This document shows positions 25,618 to 34,968 of a stretch of DNA of 64,000 nucleotides, piece after piece. Position 1 is the stretch's first letter. Each line of letters opens with the position of its first letter. Both the position numbers and the translations under genes were made by a program. The stretch spans positions 6,555,001-6,619,000 of the forward strand of contig NZ_CP163443.1 of NCBI RefSeq assembly GCF_041053055.1, read 5' to 3'. The notes beneath the pieces are model-generated. The model worked only from the letters and a program-made list of their open reading frames with translations, was not told where the DNA came from and ran no database searches. Source of the stretch: Streptomyces sp. R41. GTDB taxonomy: Bacteria; Actinomycetota; Actinomycetes; Streptomycetales; Streptomycetaceae.

Positions 25618-25815
25618 CCACGTGACGTTAGGCGGCGGCCCGTCATTCGTCTTGACCGGCGGCTTGATGTCAGGTGAACGGCGCGTGGCGAAGCTGTGAA
25701 CCGGGCTATTTTCCTGTGCCCAAGCGGCCCGATTCGCCATTCGTCGATGTGCTGTTAACCCTTTGTTGCATTCGGGTTGGGCCGCAACTCGAAATACCTT
25801 CCTAGCGTCTTGGAC

Positions 25816-27129
25816 GTGCCAGCAAGTACCACGAAGTCCCTGCGGGTCGCCGTCCTCGCGGATTCCGATACTCGGTGGAAATGGGGTTCGCTCACCGCGA
25901 ATCGTATTTCTCCTACTGAATCGGACATTCGCCTCGACGGATTCCTCCTGCGCGGCCGTGCCACTCCCACCGCCCGTCAGCTCGAAGAAGTCGGCGTCCG
26001 CGCGGATTCCCTCCGCGAGGTCACTGCCGTCGAATTCCTGCGCGAGATGGCGAAGGAGCAGTACGACGTACTGGTCCTCGCCCTCGTCGGCGGCGCCGTC
26101 CAGGCGATGCTGCATGGCCTGGCACACGCCTGGCAGGGGCGTGAGAAGCGGCCCGTGGTCGTCACCGGCTATGTCGGCGTCGTCTACGAGAAGCTCGCCG
26201 ACGGTCTGCTGCTTCGGCACGGCGCGGACCTCGTCCTCGCCAACTCCCGCCAGGACGCGGACCGTTTCCGGGCCGTATACGAGGGAGTCGGCGCCGACGC
26301 CTCGTCGGTGACCGAGGTCGCGCTGCCCTTCCTGGGCGGCGAGGCGTACCCCGCCGGGGGGCACGACCCGTACACGGTCGTGTTCGCCGCCCAGCCCTCC
26401 GTACCGGAGAGCCGCAAGGACCGTACGTACCTGCTGAACCGGCTGATCCAGCACGCACGGCTGCACCCGGACCGCGAGGTCCTGCTGAAGCTGCGCTCCA
26501 AGCCGGGCGAACACACCACGCACATCGAGGAGCTGCCCTACCAGAAGCTGGTGCAGAAGGCGGACCCGCCGGCCAACTTCCGCCTGGTCTACGGGCACAT
26601 GGGCGAGGTCCTCGACCGCACCGACCTGCTGGTCACCATCAGCTCCACGGCGGCCCTGGAGTCCCTGCACCGTCGGGTCCCCACCGTCGTCCTGAGCGAC
26701 CTCGGGGTGCGCGAGGCGCTCGGCAACCACCACTTCGTGGGCTCCGGCTGCCTCGCCTCCTGGGACCAGCTCGACGCCGGTCACCGGCCCTCGCCCGACG
26801 CGTCGTGGGTGGCCCGGCAGGGCGTCGCCGCCGACGGGTCGTACGAGACGGCCTTCGACGTGGCCCGGTTCCGCATCACCGAGCTGCTGGAAGCGGACAA
26901 GCTCCCGGCCCTCGCCCCCTACTACACGCCCGTCACCGCGCCCGGCTATCTGCCCGGCATCCTCGCCCGCCACCACCTCGGCCCGGACGGCAGCCCGCTG
27001 CCCGGCGCGCCCGCGGCGGACAAGGAGCCCAGCCCCGTACGGCAGATCGTGCGCAGGGCGGCCCGCGGCGCCTACCGCCACGGCGTCCAGCGGGTGGCAC
27101 CGGTGATCCGGCGGATGGGCGAGCTGTGA
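25816..27129 (+). CDS. DUF6716-type putative glycosyltransferase
   Basis: 437 residues from GTG 25816. The N-terminal Rossmann-like half begins LRVAVLADSDTRWKWG; the C-terminal half has TVVFAAQPSVPESRKDRTYL, REVLLKLRSKPGEH, LLVTISSTAALESLHRRVPTVVLSDLG. The ISSTAALES segment is typical of GT-B fold sialyl- or polysialyltransferase-like enzymes. It is the first gene of the plus-strand half of the glycopolymer cluster, followed by the nonulosonate-activating gene. The first codons are relatively A/T-rich. No SD is clear; GTG 25816 precedes the conserved start of the fold. Donor and acceptor are unknown. Confidence 0.6.
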   Translation: MPASTTKSLRVAVLADSDTRWKWGSLTANRISPTESDIRLDGFLLRGRATPTARQLEEVGVRADSLREVTAVEFLREMAKEQYDVLVLALVGGAVQAMLHGLAHAWQGREKRPVVVTGYVGVVYEKLADGLLLRHGADLVLANSRQDADRFRAVYEGVGADASSVTEVALPFLGGEAYPAGGHDPYTVVFAAQPSVPESRKDRTYLLNRLIQHARLHPDREVLLKLRSKPGEHTTHIEELPYQKLVQKADPPANFRLVYGHMGEVLDRTDLLVTISSTAALESLHRRVPTVVLSDLGVREALGNHHFVGSGCLASWDQLDAGHRPSPDASWVARQGVAADGSYETAFDVARFRITELLEADKLPALAPYYTPVTAPGYLPGILARHHLGPDGSPLPGAPAADKEPSPVRQIVRRAARGAYRHGVQRVAPVIRRMGEL

Positions 27130-27203
27130 GCGACGCAGCCCAGACGCCTGGGACCCCTCGCCCCCCACGCCTTTCTCGCCTCCCTCGTCAAGGAGAACAG
27201 CGC

Positions 27204-28502
27204 ATGACCAACTCCGAAGCGGGCCAAGCGGCGCCAGTGCGCCGCGTGCTCGCGGTGATCCCCGCGCGCGGCGGCTCCAAGGGCGTGCCCGCGAAGAACC
27301 TCCTTCCGGTCGGCGGTGTGCCGCTGGTGGCCCGCGCGGTGCGCGAGTGCCGCGCGACGCGGCTCGTCACGGACGTCGTGGTCTCCACGGACGACCAGGC
27401 GATCGCCTCCGCCGCCCGCGAGGCCGGCGCCGAGGTCGTGCTGCGCCCCGCCGCCATCGCCGGCGACACCGCCACCTCCGAGGCCGCCGTGCTGCACGCC
27501 ATGGACGCCCACGAGGCCCTGCACGGCGCGGCGGTCGACGTGGTCCTCCTCGTCCAGTGCACCAGCCCGTTCATCGTCCGCGAGGACATCGACGGCGTCG
27601 CCGCGGCGGTCGTCGAGAACGGCGCGGACACGGCCCTGACGGTGGCCCCGTTCCACGGGTTCATCTGGCGGGACGCGGCGGACGACCCCCAGGTCGTCGA
27701 GACCACCCGCACCGATGAGGTCGGGGGCGCCACCAAGGTCGCCAACTCCACCACCACGGAGGGCGGTTACGGCGTCAATCACGACAAGTCCTTCCGCCCG
27801 CGCCGCCAGGACCGCCCCCAGGACCTCCTGGAGACCGGCGCCGCGTACGCCATGGACGCGGCCGGCCTGCGCGAGCACCAGCACCGCTTCTTCGGGCGTA
27901 CGGAACTCGTGCGCACCGACCCCGCGCGAGTCCTCGAGATCGACGACCCGCACGACCTCGCCCGGGCAAGGGCGCTCGCGCCCCTGTTCGACGCTGCACG
28001 CCCGGGCGCCCTCCCGACCGCCGCCGACATCGACGCGGTCGTCCTCGACTTCGACGGCACCCAGACCGACGACAGGGTGCTGATCGACTCCGACGGACGG
28101 GAGTTCGTCTCCGTGCACCGCGGAGACGGCCTCGGTATCGCAGCCCTCCGCAAGAGCGGTCTGACGATGCTGATCCTGTCCACGGAACAGAACCCGGTAG
28201 TCGCCGCCAGAGCCCGGAAGCTGCAGATCCCGGTCCTCCACGGCATCGACCGGAAAGACCTCGCACTGAAGCAGTGGTGCGAGGAGCAGGGCATCGCGCC
28301 TGAGCGCGTGCTCTACGTCGGCAACGACGTCAACGACCTCCCGTGCTTCGCCCTCGTGGGCTGGCCCGTGGCGGTCGCGAGCGCCCACGACGTCGTGCGC
28401 GGCGCCGCACGCGCGGTCACCACCGTCCCCGGTGGCGACGGCGCGATCCGAGAGATCGCCAGCTGGATCCTCGGCCCTTCTCTCGACTCCCTCGACAAGT
28501 AA
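27204..28502 (+). CDS. Nonulosonate cytidylyltransferase fused to KdsC-type phosphatase
   Basis: 432 residues from ATG 27204 (AAGGAG 8 nt upstream). The N-terminal domain (about 13-255) is a CMP-sialic acid/Kdn synthetase: VLAVIPARGGSKGVPAKNL binds CTP; VQCTSPFIVREDID follows. The C-terminal domain (about 277-430) is a HAD phosphatase of the KdsC type with VLDFDGTQTDD (nucleophile Asp282), LSTEQNPVV and VGNDVNDLPCF. The fusion would dephosphorylate nonulosonate-9-phosphate and activate the sugar with CMP, the two steps after NeuB. It lies 14 bases from the synthase gene. This domain pairing is consistent with Kdn-type rather than Neu5Ac synthesis. Confidence 0.85.
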   Translation: MTNSEAGQAAPVRRVLAVIPARGGSKGVPAKNLLPVGGVPLVARAVRECRATRLVTDVVVSTDDQAIASAAREAGAEVVLRPAAIAGDTATSEAAVLHAMDAHEALHGAAVDVVLLVQCTSPFIVREDIDGVAAAVVENGADTALTVAPFHGFIWRDAADDPQVVETTRTDEVGGATKVANSTTTEGGYGVNHDKSFRPRRQDRPQDLLETGAAYAMDAAGLREHQHRFFGRTELVRTDPARVLEIDDPHDLARARALAPLFDAARPGALPTAADIDAVVLDFDGTQTDDRVLIDSDGREFVSVHRGDGLGIAALRKSGLTMLILSTEQNPVVAARARKLQIPVLHGIDRKDLALKQWCEEQGIAPERVLYVGNDVNDLPCFALVGWPVAVASAHDVVRGAARAVTTVPGGDGAIREIASWILGPSLDSLDK

Positions 28503-28516
28503 GGAACTTCTCCACC

Positions 28517-29455
28517 ATGAGCACCAACTCCCGTCTGCGCACGTTCGGTTCGAAGACCGCCGGCCCGGGCCACCCCGTCTACGTCGTCGGTGAGATCGGC
28601 ATCAACCACAACGGCGAGCTCGAGAACGCCTTCAAGCTGATCGACGCCGCCGCCGAGGCCGGCTGCGACGCCGTGAAGTTCCAGAAGCGCACCCCGGAGA
28701 TCTGCACCCCGCGCGACCAGTGGGACATCGAGCGCGACACCCCCTGGGGCCGGATGACCTACATCGACTACCGCCACCGTGTGGAGTTCGGTGAGGACGA
28801 GTACCGCCAGATCGACGAGTACGCCAAGAGCAAGAACATCGACTGGTTCGCCTCCCCGTGGGACACCGAGGCCGTCGCCTTCCTCGAGAAGTTCGACGTC
28901 CCGGCCCACAAGGTCGCGTCCGCGTCCCTGACCGACGATGAGCTGCTCCGCGCCCTGCGCGCCACCGGCCGCACGGTCATCCTCTCCACCGGCATGTCCA
29001 CCCCGAAGCAGATCCGTCACGCGGTCGAGGTCCTCGGCTCGGACAACATCCTGCTCTGCCACGCCACCTCGACGTACCCGGCGAAGGCCGAGGAGCTCAA
29101 CCTGCGCGTCATCAACACCCTGCAGGCCGAGTACCCGAACGTCCCGATCGGCTACTCCGGCCACGAGACCGGCCTGCAGACCACGCTCGCCGCGGTCGCC
29201 CTCGGCGCCACCTTCGTCGAGCGCCACATCACCCTCGACCGCGCCATGTGGGGCTCGGACCAGGCGGCCTCGGTCGAGCCGCAGGGCCTGACCCGCCTCG
29301 TCCGCGACATCCGCACCATCGAGGCCTCCCTCGGCGACGGCGTCAAGAAGGTCTACGAGTCCGAGCTCGGCCCCATGAAGAAGCTGCGTCGCGTCACGGG
29401 CGTCGTCGCCGAGGCGGAGATCGCCGCCGCCGCGGGCGAGCCGGTCGCGGTCTGA
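28517..29455 (+). CDS. NeuB-family nonulosonate (Kdn/sialic acid) synthase, SAF domain absent
   Basis: 312 residues from ATG 28517. TIM-barrel NeuB signatures are VYVVGEIGINHNGELENAFKLI, CDAVKFQKRTPEICTP, FASPWDTEAVAFLE, STGMSTPKQIRHAVE, LLCHATSTYPA, IGYSGHETGLQTTLAAVALGA and VERHITLDRAMWGSDQAAS (metal-binding His). It condenses PEP with a mannose-type aldose or its 6-phosphate. Typical bacterial NeuB proteins are about 335-350 residues and end in a SAF (antifreeze-like) domain that covers the neighbouring active site; here the chain stops after the barrel. It is operonic with the NeuA-phosphatase gene. Confidence 0.88.
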   Translation: MSTNSRLRTFGSKTAGPGHPVYVVGEIGINHNGELENAFKLIDAAAEAGCDAVKFQKRTPEICTPRDQWDIERDTPWGRMTYIDYRHRVEFGEDEYRQIDEYAKSKNIDWFASPWDTEAVAFLEKFDVPAHKVASASLTDDELLRALRATGRTVILSTGMSTPKQIRHAVEVLGSDNILLCHATSTYPAKAEELNLRVINTLQAEYPNVPIGYSGHETGLQTTLAAVALGATFVERHITLDRAMWGSDQAASVEPQGLTRLVRDIRTIEASLGDGVKKVYESELGPMKKLRRVTGVVAEAEIAAAAGEPVAV

Positions 29456-29493
29456 GCGCCCTGATCTCCTTACGACGGGACGGTCGTACGTCG

Positions 29494-30609
29494 ATGAGCC
29501 CCCGCGCCGGTTCCGCCGGCTCCCACACTCTCGCCTTCGTCGAGAGTCCGGTACAGCTCCTGAACGTGCTGGAGTGGGCGCACGCGCATGCCCACAGCGC
29601 CACGGCGCCCGGCGCGGGGTCCTCCGGGATCGCCGAGCCGGTGTCCGGCGCGGGGCTCACCCTCGTCGTCCTCTCTCCCAACGACCCGATGACCCGCGGC
29701 CAGCTGCGCCGCATGGCGGAACTGGCCCGCGACGAGGGCCACGAGGTCCGCTGGGAGGAGGCGCGCGGCGGTACCACGGCCCCCTTCCACACGATCGGCG
29801 GCCTGGCCCCGCTGCTCCGCAAGGCCAAGCGCATCGTCATGGGAGACCCCTTCTCCCGTTACGTTCAGCTGTTGCTGACGATCACCCGCGCCCGCGACCT
29901 GGTCGTGGTCGACGACGGCACGGCGACGATGGAGTTCGTCGCCCAACTCGCCCGCGGCGAGCGCCTGGTGCGCTGGCACCGGCGCGGTGGCCGCCCGGGC
30001 GCCCGCGACGTGATCTTCGCCCCGGTCTCGGCCTCGGCGCGCCGACGTCTGACCCCGAACGACCGCCGCAGCGTCGAGGTCTTCTCCTCCATGCCGATCG
30101 ACTCGGCACCGGACGGCGTCCGCATCACCGCCAACGACTTCTCCTGGACCCGCGCCCGCTTCGGCCCGCCCCGCATCACCAAGGGCGCGGACCTGGTCGG
30201 CACCTCGCTCGTGGAGACGGGCGTGGTGGACCCGGACCGCTACCTGGCGGCGGTCAAGAGCCTCGCGGGGGCGCACGGCGCGACCCGCTACTTCGCCCAC
30301 CGCCGCGAGAGCACCGACAAGCTGCACCGCCTGGCGGCCGAGACGGGCCTCGAAATAGTCCGCCCCGACCTGCCGCTCGAACTGATCGCCCGCCGTGGCC
30401 CCATCGGCCGTACGATCCTGAGCTTCCCGTCGACGGTCGTCCACACCCTCCCGCTGGCCCTGGTCGGCACCGAGGTACGCGTCGCCGTCTGCGACATCGA
30501 CCCGACCTGGCTGACGGAGAACGCGTCTCCGCGGGCGCAGGGGTTCCTGTCGGGGGTCACGGGGACGGCTCGGGATGTGCATCGGCTGTCGTCGGTGGCG
30601 GCGGTGTAA
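29494..30609 (+). CDS. Sialyl/polysialyltransferase-like (GT52-like) protein
   Basis: 371 residues from ATG 29494. The N terminus HTLAFVESPVQLLNVLEWAH resembles the ESPxQLLN start of GT52/polysialyltransferase-like proteins; the C-terminal half has ATRYFAHRRESTDKLHRLAAE, IVRPDLPLELIARRGPIGRTILSFPSTVVHTLPL, corresponding to the H-R-E and S-S/T motifs of that family. It would use the CMP-nonulosonate as donor. It is the last gene of the plus-strand operon, 38 bases after the synthase. No membrane segment. Acceptor unknown. Confidence 0.65.
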   Translation: MSPRAGSAGSHTLAFVESPVQLLNVLEWAHAHAHSATAPGAGSSGIAEPVSGAGLTLVVLSPNDPMTRGQLRRMAELARDEGHEVRWEEARGGTTAPFHTIGGLAPLLRKAKRIVMGDPFSRYVQLLLTITRARDLVVVDDGTATMEFVAQLARGERLVRWHRRGGRPGARDVIFAPVSASARRRLTPNDRRSVEVFSSMPIDSAPDGVRITANDFSWTRARFGPPRITKGADLVGTSLVETGVVDPDRYLAAVKSLAGAHGATRYFAHRRESTDKLHRLAAETGLEIVRPDLPLELIARRGPIGRTILSFPSTVVHTLPLALVGTEVRVAVCDIDPTWLTENASPRAQGFLSGVTGTARDVHRLSSVAAV

Positions 30610-30789
30610 GGGCGCGCTCGCACGCGGACTCGCGGAACCTCCACAGATGACGCACCGAACAGACACATGTTGTTCGCGATCCAGCCATGGATCACGCGTG
30701 GGACCGACACGATTCGGCCATTGAATCTCCCCGCGCGGTGCCATTCGGCCGCCGCGCTCTGATTCCGTTTCCGGAATGGGGGGACCGCA

Positions 30790-31884
30790 GTGGCGTCCGC
30801 GCAAGAGGAGTCCGACAGACCGGAGTCCGACAGACCGGAGCACGGCAGACCGAGGACGGGCATACCGGTCTTCGGCACTCTGGTCCCCGGCACCCTGGTT
30901 TTCGACAAGCCCGCTCCCCGGCGGCCGAACGCGGCCCGAGGACTCGGTGACCGGATCTTCCGGTACCAGCTGACGGCCACCGGTGTCGCCGTCCTCGCCG
31001 TCATGGCGGGGGTCGGGCTCTTCCTGCTCCTGAGGGCCGGTCAGGCGCTGCGCGCCAGGGGCTTCGCCTTCCTCACCACCGCCGAATGGCAGCCGGACGT
31101 CCACCGGTTCGGCATCGCGGCCGTCCTCACCGGCACCGTCCTGATCGCCGCGGTCGCGGTGACGATCTCCGTGCCGCTGGCCGTCGGGACCGCGCTGTTC
31201 ATCTCCGACGTGGCCCCGCGCAAGCTGCGCCGCACCCTGGTGACGATGGTCGACCTGATGGCGGCCGTACCGTCGGTGGTGTACGGGCTGTGGGGGCTGT
31301 TCTTCCTCCAGCAGCACGTGATCGGCCTGTCGCGGTGGCTGTCCGAATGGCTCGGCTGGATCCCCCTGTTCAAGGTGGACGGCACTCAGCCGGGAGAGCC
31401 GCTCGCCTCCGAGAGCGTCTTCACGGCCTCCACCTTCGTCGCCGGGATCGTCGTCGCGCTGATGGTCGCGCCGATCCAGTGCTCGGTGATGCGCGAGGTC
31501 TTCTCGCAGGCCCCGGCGGGCGAACGCGAGGGCGCGTACGCGCTCGGCGCCACCCGCTGGGGAATGATCCGCGCCGTCGTGCTGCCGTACGGCAAGGGCG
31601 GCATCATCGGCGGCACGATGCTGGGGCTCGGCCGGGCGCTCGGCGAGACCATCGCGGTCTACCTGATCATCTCGCCGGTCTTCACCATCCAGCCGCACAT
31701 CCTGCAGACCGGCTCGAACTCGGTCTCCTCGCTGATCGCCCTGCACTACGGAGACGCCTCCGCCTTCGGCATGTCGGCGCTGATGGCGGCGGGCCTGGCG
31801 CTGTTCCTGCTCACCCTGGCGGTCAACTTCACGGCCTCCTCCGTGGCGGCCCGCTCCCGGTCCGGCGCACAGAGCGAGGCATGA
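30790..31884 (+). CDS. PstC-like ABC transporter permease
   Basis: 364 residues. A charged Pro/Arg/Asp-rich cytosolic N terminus (1-55) is followed by six membrane segments of the phosphate permease type: YQLTATGVAVLAVMAGVGLFLLL, FGIAAVLTGTVLIAAVAVTIS, VDLMAAVPSVVYGLWGLFFL. The EAA loop is EREGAYALGATRWGMIRAVVLPYGKGGIIGG. It forms the membrane channel with PstA (next gene, one base apart). GTG 30790 has GGGGGG about 8 nt upstream. It is the first gene of a seven-gene locus in which ATPase and receptors come after the permeases, unlike the usual pstS-C-A-B order. No PHO-box-like repeats are visible upstream (30610-30789). Confidence 0.85.
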   Translation: MASAQEESDRPESDRPEHGRPRTGIPVFGTLVPGTLVFDKPAPRRPNAARGLGDRIFRYQLTATGVAVLAVMAGVGLFLLLRAGQALRARGFAFLTTAEWQPDVHRFGIAAVLTGTVLIAAVAVTISVPLAVGTALFISDVAPRKLRRTLVTMVDLMAAVPSVVYGLWGLFFLQQHVIGLSRWLSEWLGWIPLFKVDGTQPGEPLASESVFTASTFVAGIVVALMVAPIQCSVMREVFSQAPAGEREGAYALGATRWGMIRAVVLPYGKGGIIGGTMLGLGRALGETIAVYLIISPVFTIQPHILQTGSNSVSSLIALHYGDASAFGMSALMAAGLALFLLTLAVNFTASSVAARSRSGAQSEA

Positions 31885-31885
31885 G

Positions 31886-33187
31886 ATGACCATCGTGGAA
31901 ACCGTCATACAGGACACCCCCACTCCGATCGCCCAGGCCGCGCCCGCCGGGCCCTCGTCCGGCGTGCCGGAGCGAGTCCTGCCGGCCGACCGGCCGCGCC
32001 GCATCGGCGGTGTCAGCCGCTCCGCGGCGCTGTCTCTGTGCGGGGCCACCGCCTCCGGACTCTGCGTCACGGTACTGCTGTTCGGCGAACTCGCCCCGTT
32101 CTCCGGTGGGTTGGGGTTCGCGGTTACCGCCTACCTCGCCTTCCTGGCGATCTACGCGGTGCTCATCGGCCTGGAGGAGGACGGTCAGGCCGTCCGCGAC
32201 CGGGTGATGACGGTCGTGCTGTGGACGGCGGCAACGCTGCTGTTCTCGGGGCTCTTCCTCGTCGTCGGCTTCACGGCCTGGCGTGGCCGGGAGGCACTGC
32301 CGCACGGCAACTTCTTCACCCAGGACATGCAGTCCTCCGGTCCGCTCGACCCGCTCACCCACGGCGGCATCGCCCACGCGATGCTCGGCACGCTCACCAT
32401 GATCGCCATCGCGCTCGCGATCACGGTCCCGCTGGGCCTCGCCTGCGCGGTCTACCTGAACCAGATCCCGGGCCGCTTCTCCCGGTTCGTGCGCACCATC
32501 GTCGAGGCGATGACCGCGCTGCCGTCGATCGTCGCCGGTCTGATGGTGTACGCGACCTGGATCCTCGGCCTCGGCATGCAGAAGTCGGGCCTCGCGGCGG
32601 GCTTCGCGATCAGCGTGATGATGCTGCCGATCGTGATCCGCGCCTCGGACGTGGTGCTGCGGCTGGTGCCGGGCACGCTCACCGAAGCGGCGGAGGCGCT
32701 CGGCGCGCCGCGCTGGCGCACGGTGTGGCACGTCGTGCTGCCCACCGCACGCTCCGGCCTCGCCACGGCCGTCATCCTCGGAACCGCGCGCGGTATCGGC
32801 GAGACCTCTCCCGTGCTGCTCACCGCCGGCTTCACGGCGGCGCTCAACGCCGACCCGACGAGCGGGCCGATGGTGTCGCTGCCGCTCGCCGTCTTCAACT
32901 TCGTCAAGTCGCCGGAGCCCACGATGATCGCCCGCGGTTTCGGTGCGGCGGCCGTCCTGATGGCCCTGGTCCTGGTGCTGTTCGTGATCGCCCGGGTGAT
33001 CGGCGGCCGCGGCCCCGGCCACCAGACCAAGCGCCAGGCGCGCCGTACGGCCCGCGCCTCGCGGCGCGACGTGGAGCGCTTCGACGAACTGCACGCCCCC
33101 GGGCTGTCCCTGTTCGAGAAGCCCGGCCCCGACGCCGGCCCCATCCCCGCACCCGCCACCGCCACCGCCACCGGAGAGAACGACTGA
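31886..33187 (+). CDS. PstA-like ABC transporter permease
   Basis: 433 residues, longer than typical PstA (about 290-300) because of an N-terminal extension of about 130 residues that carries extra membrane segments (AALSLCGATASGLCVTVLLF, FAVTAYLAFLAIYAVLIGL) and a basic C-terminal tail. The core has MLGTLTMIAIALAITVPLGL, VEAMTALPSIVAGLMVYATW and an EAA loop TEAAEALGAPRWRTVWHVVLPTARSG. It pairs with PstC. ATG 31886 is one base beyond the PstC stop region, and the 3' end overlaps the first receptor gene (TGATG). Confidence 0.85.
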   Translation: MTIVETVIQDTPTPIAQAAPAGPSSGVPERVLPADRPRRIGGVSRSAALSLCGATASGLCVTVLLFGELAPFSGGLGFAVTAYLAFLAIYAVLIGLEEDGQAVRDRVMTVVLWTAATLLFSGLFLVVGFTAWRGREALPHGNFFTQDMQSSGPLDPLTHGGIAHAMLGTLTMIAIALAITVPLGLACAVYLNQIPGRFSRFVRTIVEAMTALPSIVAGLMVYATWILGLGMQKSGLAAGFAISVMMLPIVIRASDVVLRLVPGTLTEAAEALGAPRWRTVWHVVLPTARSGLATAVILGTARGIGETSPVLLTAGFTAALNADPTSGPMVSLPLAVFNFVKSPEPTMIARGFGAAAVLMALVLVLFVIARVIGGRGPGHQTKRQARRTARASRRDVERFDELHAPGLSLFEKPGPDAGPIPAPATATATGEND

Positions 33188-34968
33188 TGCGCAGCCACCT
33201 CCATAGCGCCCTTCGGCGCCTGCGTGCCCTTGGCACCCTCGGCGCGCTGTTCGCCGTGATCGCCGGGCTGCTGGCCGGGCCCGCGGCGGCGCCGGCCGCA
33301 GCCGAGAGCTACACCCCGATCGCCGGAGCCGGTTCGACCTGGGCGGAGAACGCCGTCGACGAGTGGCGCCGCGCCGTCAACCAGTACGGCATGCGGATCA
33401 GCTACGCCGGCACCGGATCCTCCGACGGCCGCCGCCAATTCCTCAGCGGAACGGTCGACTTCGCGGTCTCGGACATCCCGTTCCAGACCCACCCGACCGA
33501 CGGCTCGGCCGCCGAACGGCCCGCGTCCGGGTCGTACGCCTACATGCCGATCGTGGCCGGCGGCACCGTCTTCATGTACCACCTGACGGTCAACGGTAAG
33601 CGGGTCACCAACCTTCGGCTCTCCGGCGACGTGGTCACCAAGATCTTCACCGGCGTCATCAAGGCCTGGGACGACCCGGTGATCAAGGCCGACAACCCGG
33701 GTCTGCAGCTCCCGCACCGCACGATCGTCCCCGTCGTCCGCTCCGACGGCTCGGGTTCCACCGCCCAGTTCACGATGTGGATGGCCAACCAGCACAAGTC
33801 GCTGTGGCAGGCCTACTGCCGCAAGGTCGGCCGCTCCGGTGCCTGCGGGCAGACCTCGTACTACCCGACCGTGTCCGGCATGATCGCCCAGTCCGGCGAC
33901 CTCGGAGTGGCGGGCTACGTCGCCCAGAACTACGGCGAGGGCGCCATCGGGTACGTCAACTACTCGTACGCGCTCAACGCCCACTATCCGGTCGCCAAGG
34001 TCCTCAACCACGCGGGCTACTACACCGAGCCGACCCCGCAGAACGTCGCGGTCTCGCTGCTCAAGGCGAAGATCAACACCGACAAGAGCTCCGCGGACTA
34101 CCTCACCCAGAACCTCGACGGCGTCTACAACGACTCCGACCGGCGCAACTACCCGCTCTCCAGCTACTCGTACATGATCCTGCCCCTGAAGGTGCAGGGC
34201 ACCTTCACCAAGGCCAAGGGCAAGACGCTCGGCGCCTTTTCGTACTACTTCATGTGCCAGGGCCAGCAGCAGGCGCCCCAGCTCGGCTACTCGCCGCTGC
34301 CGATCAACCTGGTGAAGGCGGGCTTCGAACAGATCCGCCGGATCCCGGGCGTGCAGGCCCAGAACATCAACATCAAGGGCTGCAACAACCCGACCTTCTC
34401 CTCCGACGGACGCAACAAGCTCGCCGAGACCGCGCCCTATCCGGCCGCCTGTGACAAGAAGGGCGCTCCGCCCTGCACCACGGGCAGCGGCGGCGCCAAG
34501 GCGGGCGGCGGCTCCGGGGGTTCGGGTTCCACGGGCGGCACGAGCGGCGGCGGTACGACGGGCGGCTCGACGAACGGCGGTACGACGACCGGCGGGAGTT
34601 CGGGGGCCGGGGGTGCCGCGGGGGGTGGCGGTACCGGCGGCAGCGCCGAGCCCGTCATCGACCCGGACACCGGGCAGACCCTGTCGCCCGGTTCCAGTGG
34701 CGGCTCCGGTGCCGGCTCGACGAGCGGCGGCAGCGGCGGCGGCGCGGACGGCACGGTCGCTCTCGCCCAGCCGGTCGCGGTGGCCGGCAGTCACGGCTGG
34801 ACCGGCACACAGACGCTGATGCTGCTCGCCGTGTTCATGGTGCTCGGGCTCCTGCTGCTGCCGGCCACCGTCTCCCGGGCGATGGCCGGGCGCGGCGGCC
34901 GCAACAACGGCACCGGCACCGGCAACGCCAACGGCAACACGGGCGTCACGGACGGGGGTTCGCGATGA
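33187..34968 (+). CDS. PstS-like receptor with Gly-rich stalk and C-terminal membrane anchor
   Basis: 593 residues. Sec signal (cleavage near AAPAAA-ES, ~39), a PstS domain (41-425), a Gly/Ser/Thr linker (about 430-535) and a membrane segment TLMLLAVFMVLGLLLLPATV (about 542-561) with a polar tail. Phosphate-ligand positions of PstS are largely kept: GAGSTW (Thr51), TGSSDG (Ser78/79), SD (Asp96) and RSDGSGST (Arg185, Ser189, Gly190; the usual final Thr-Thr is Ser-Thr). Ordinary PstS of Gram-positives are lipoproteins of about 370 residues; here a stalked transmembrane anchor replaces the lipid. It overlaps its neighbours by 1 and 4 bases, so it is tightly operonic. Confidence 0.8.
   Translation: MRSHLHSALRRLRALGTLGALFAVIAGLLAGPAAAPAAAESYTPIAGAGSTWAENAVDEWRRAVNQYGMRISYAGTGSSDGRRQFLSGTVDFAVSDIPFQTHPTDGSAAERPASGSYAYMPIVAGGTVFMYHLTVNGKRVTNLRLSGDVVTKIFTGVIKAWDDPVIKADNPGLQLPHRTIVPVVRSDGSGSTAQFTMWMANQHKSLWQAYCRKVGRSGACGQTSYYPTVSGMIAQSGDLGVAGYVAQNYGEGAIGYVNYSYALNAHYPVAKVLNHAGYYTEPTPQNVAVSLLKAKINTDKSSADYLTQNLDGVYNDSDRRNYPLSSYSYMILPLKVQGTFTKAKGKTLGAFSYYFMCQGQQQAPQLGYSPLPINLVKAGFEQIRRIPGVQAQNINIKGCNNPTFSSDGRNKLAETAPYPAACDKKGAPPCTTGSGGAKAGGGSGGSGSTGGTSGGGTTGGSTNGGTTTGGSSGAGGAAGGGGTGGSAEPVIDPDTGQTLSPGSSGGSGAGSTSGGSGGGADGTVALAQPVAVAGSHGWTGTQTLMLLAVFMVLGLLLLPATVSRAMAGRGGRNNGTGTGNANGNTGVTDGGSR

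Noticed and set aside
30610..30789. PHO box upstream of the Pst-like locus
   Set aside because: No pair of GTTCACC-like repeats at 11-nt spacing; the repeated ATTCGGCC there is too short to interpret.
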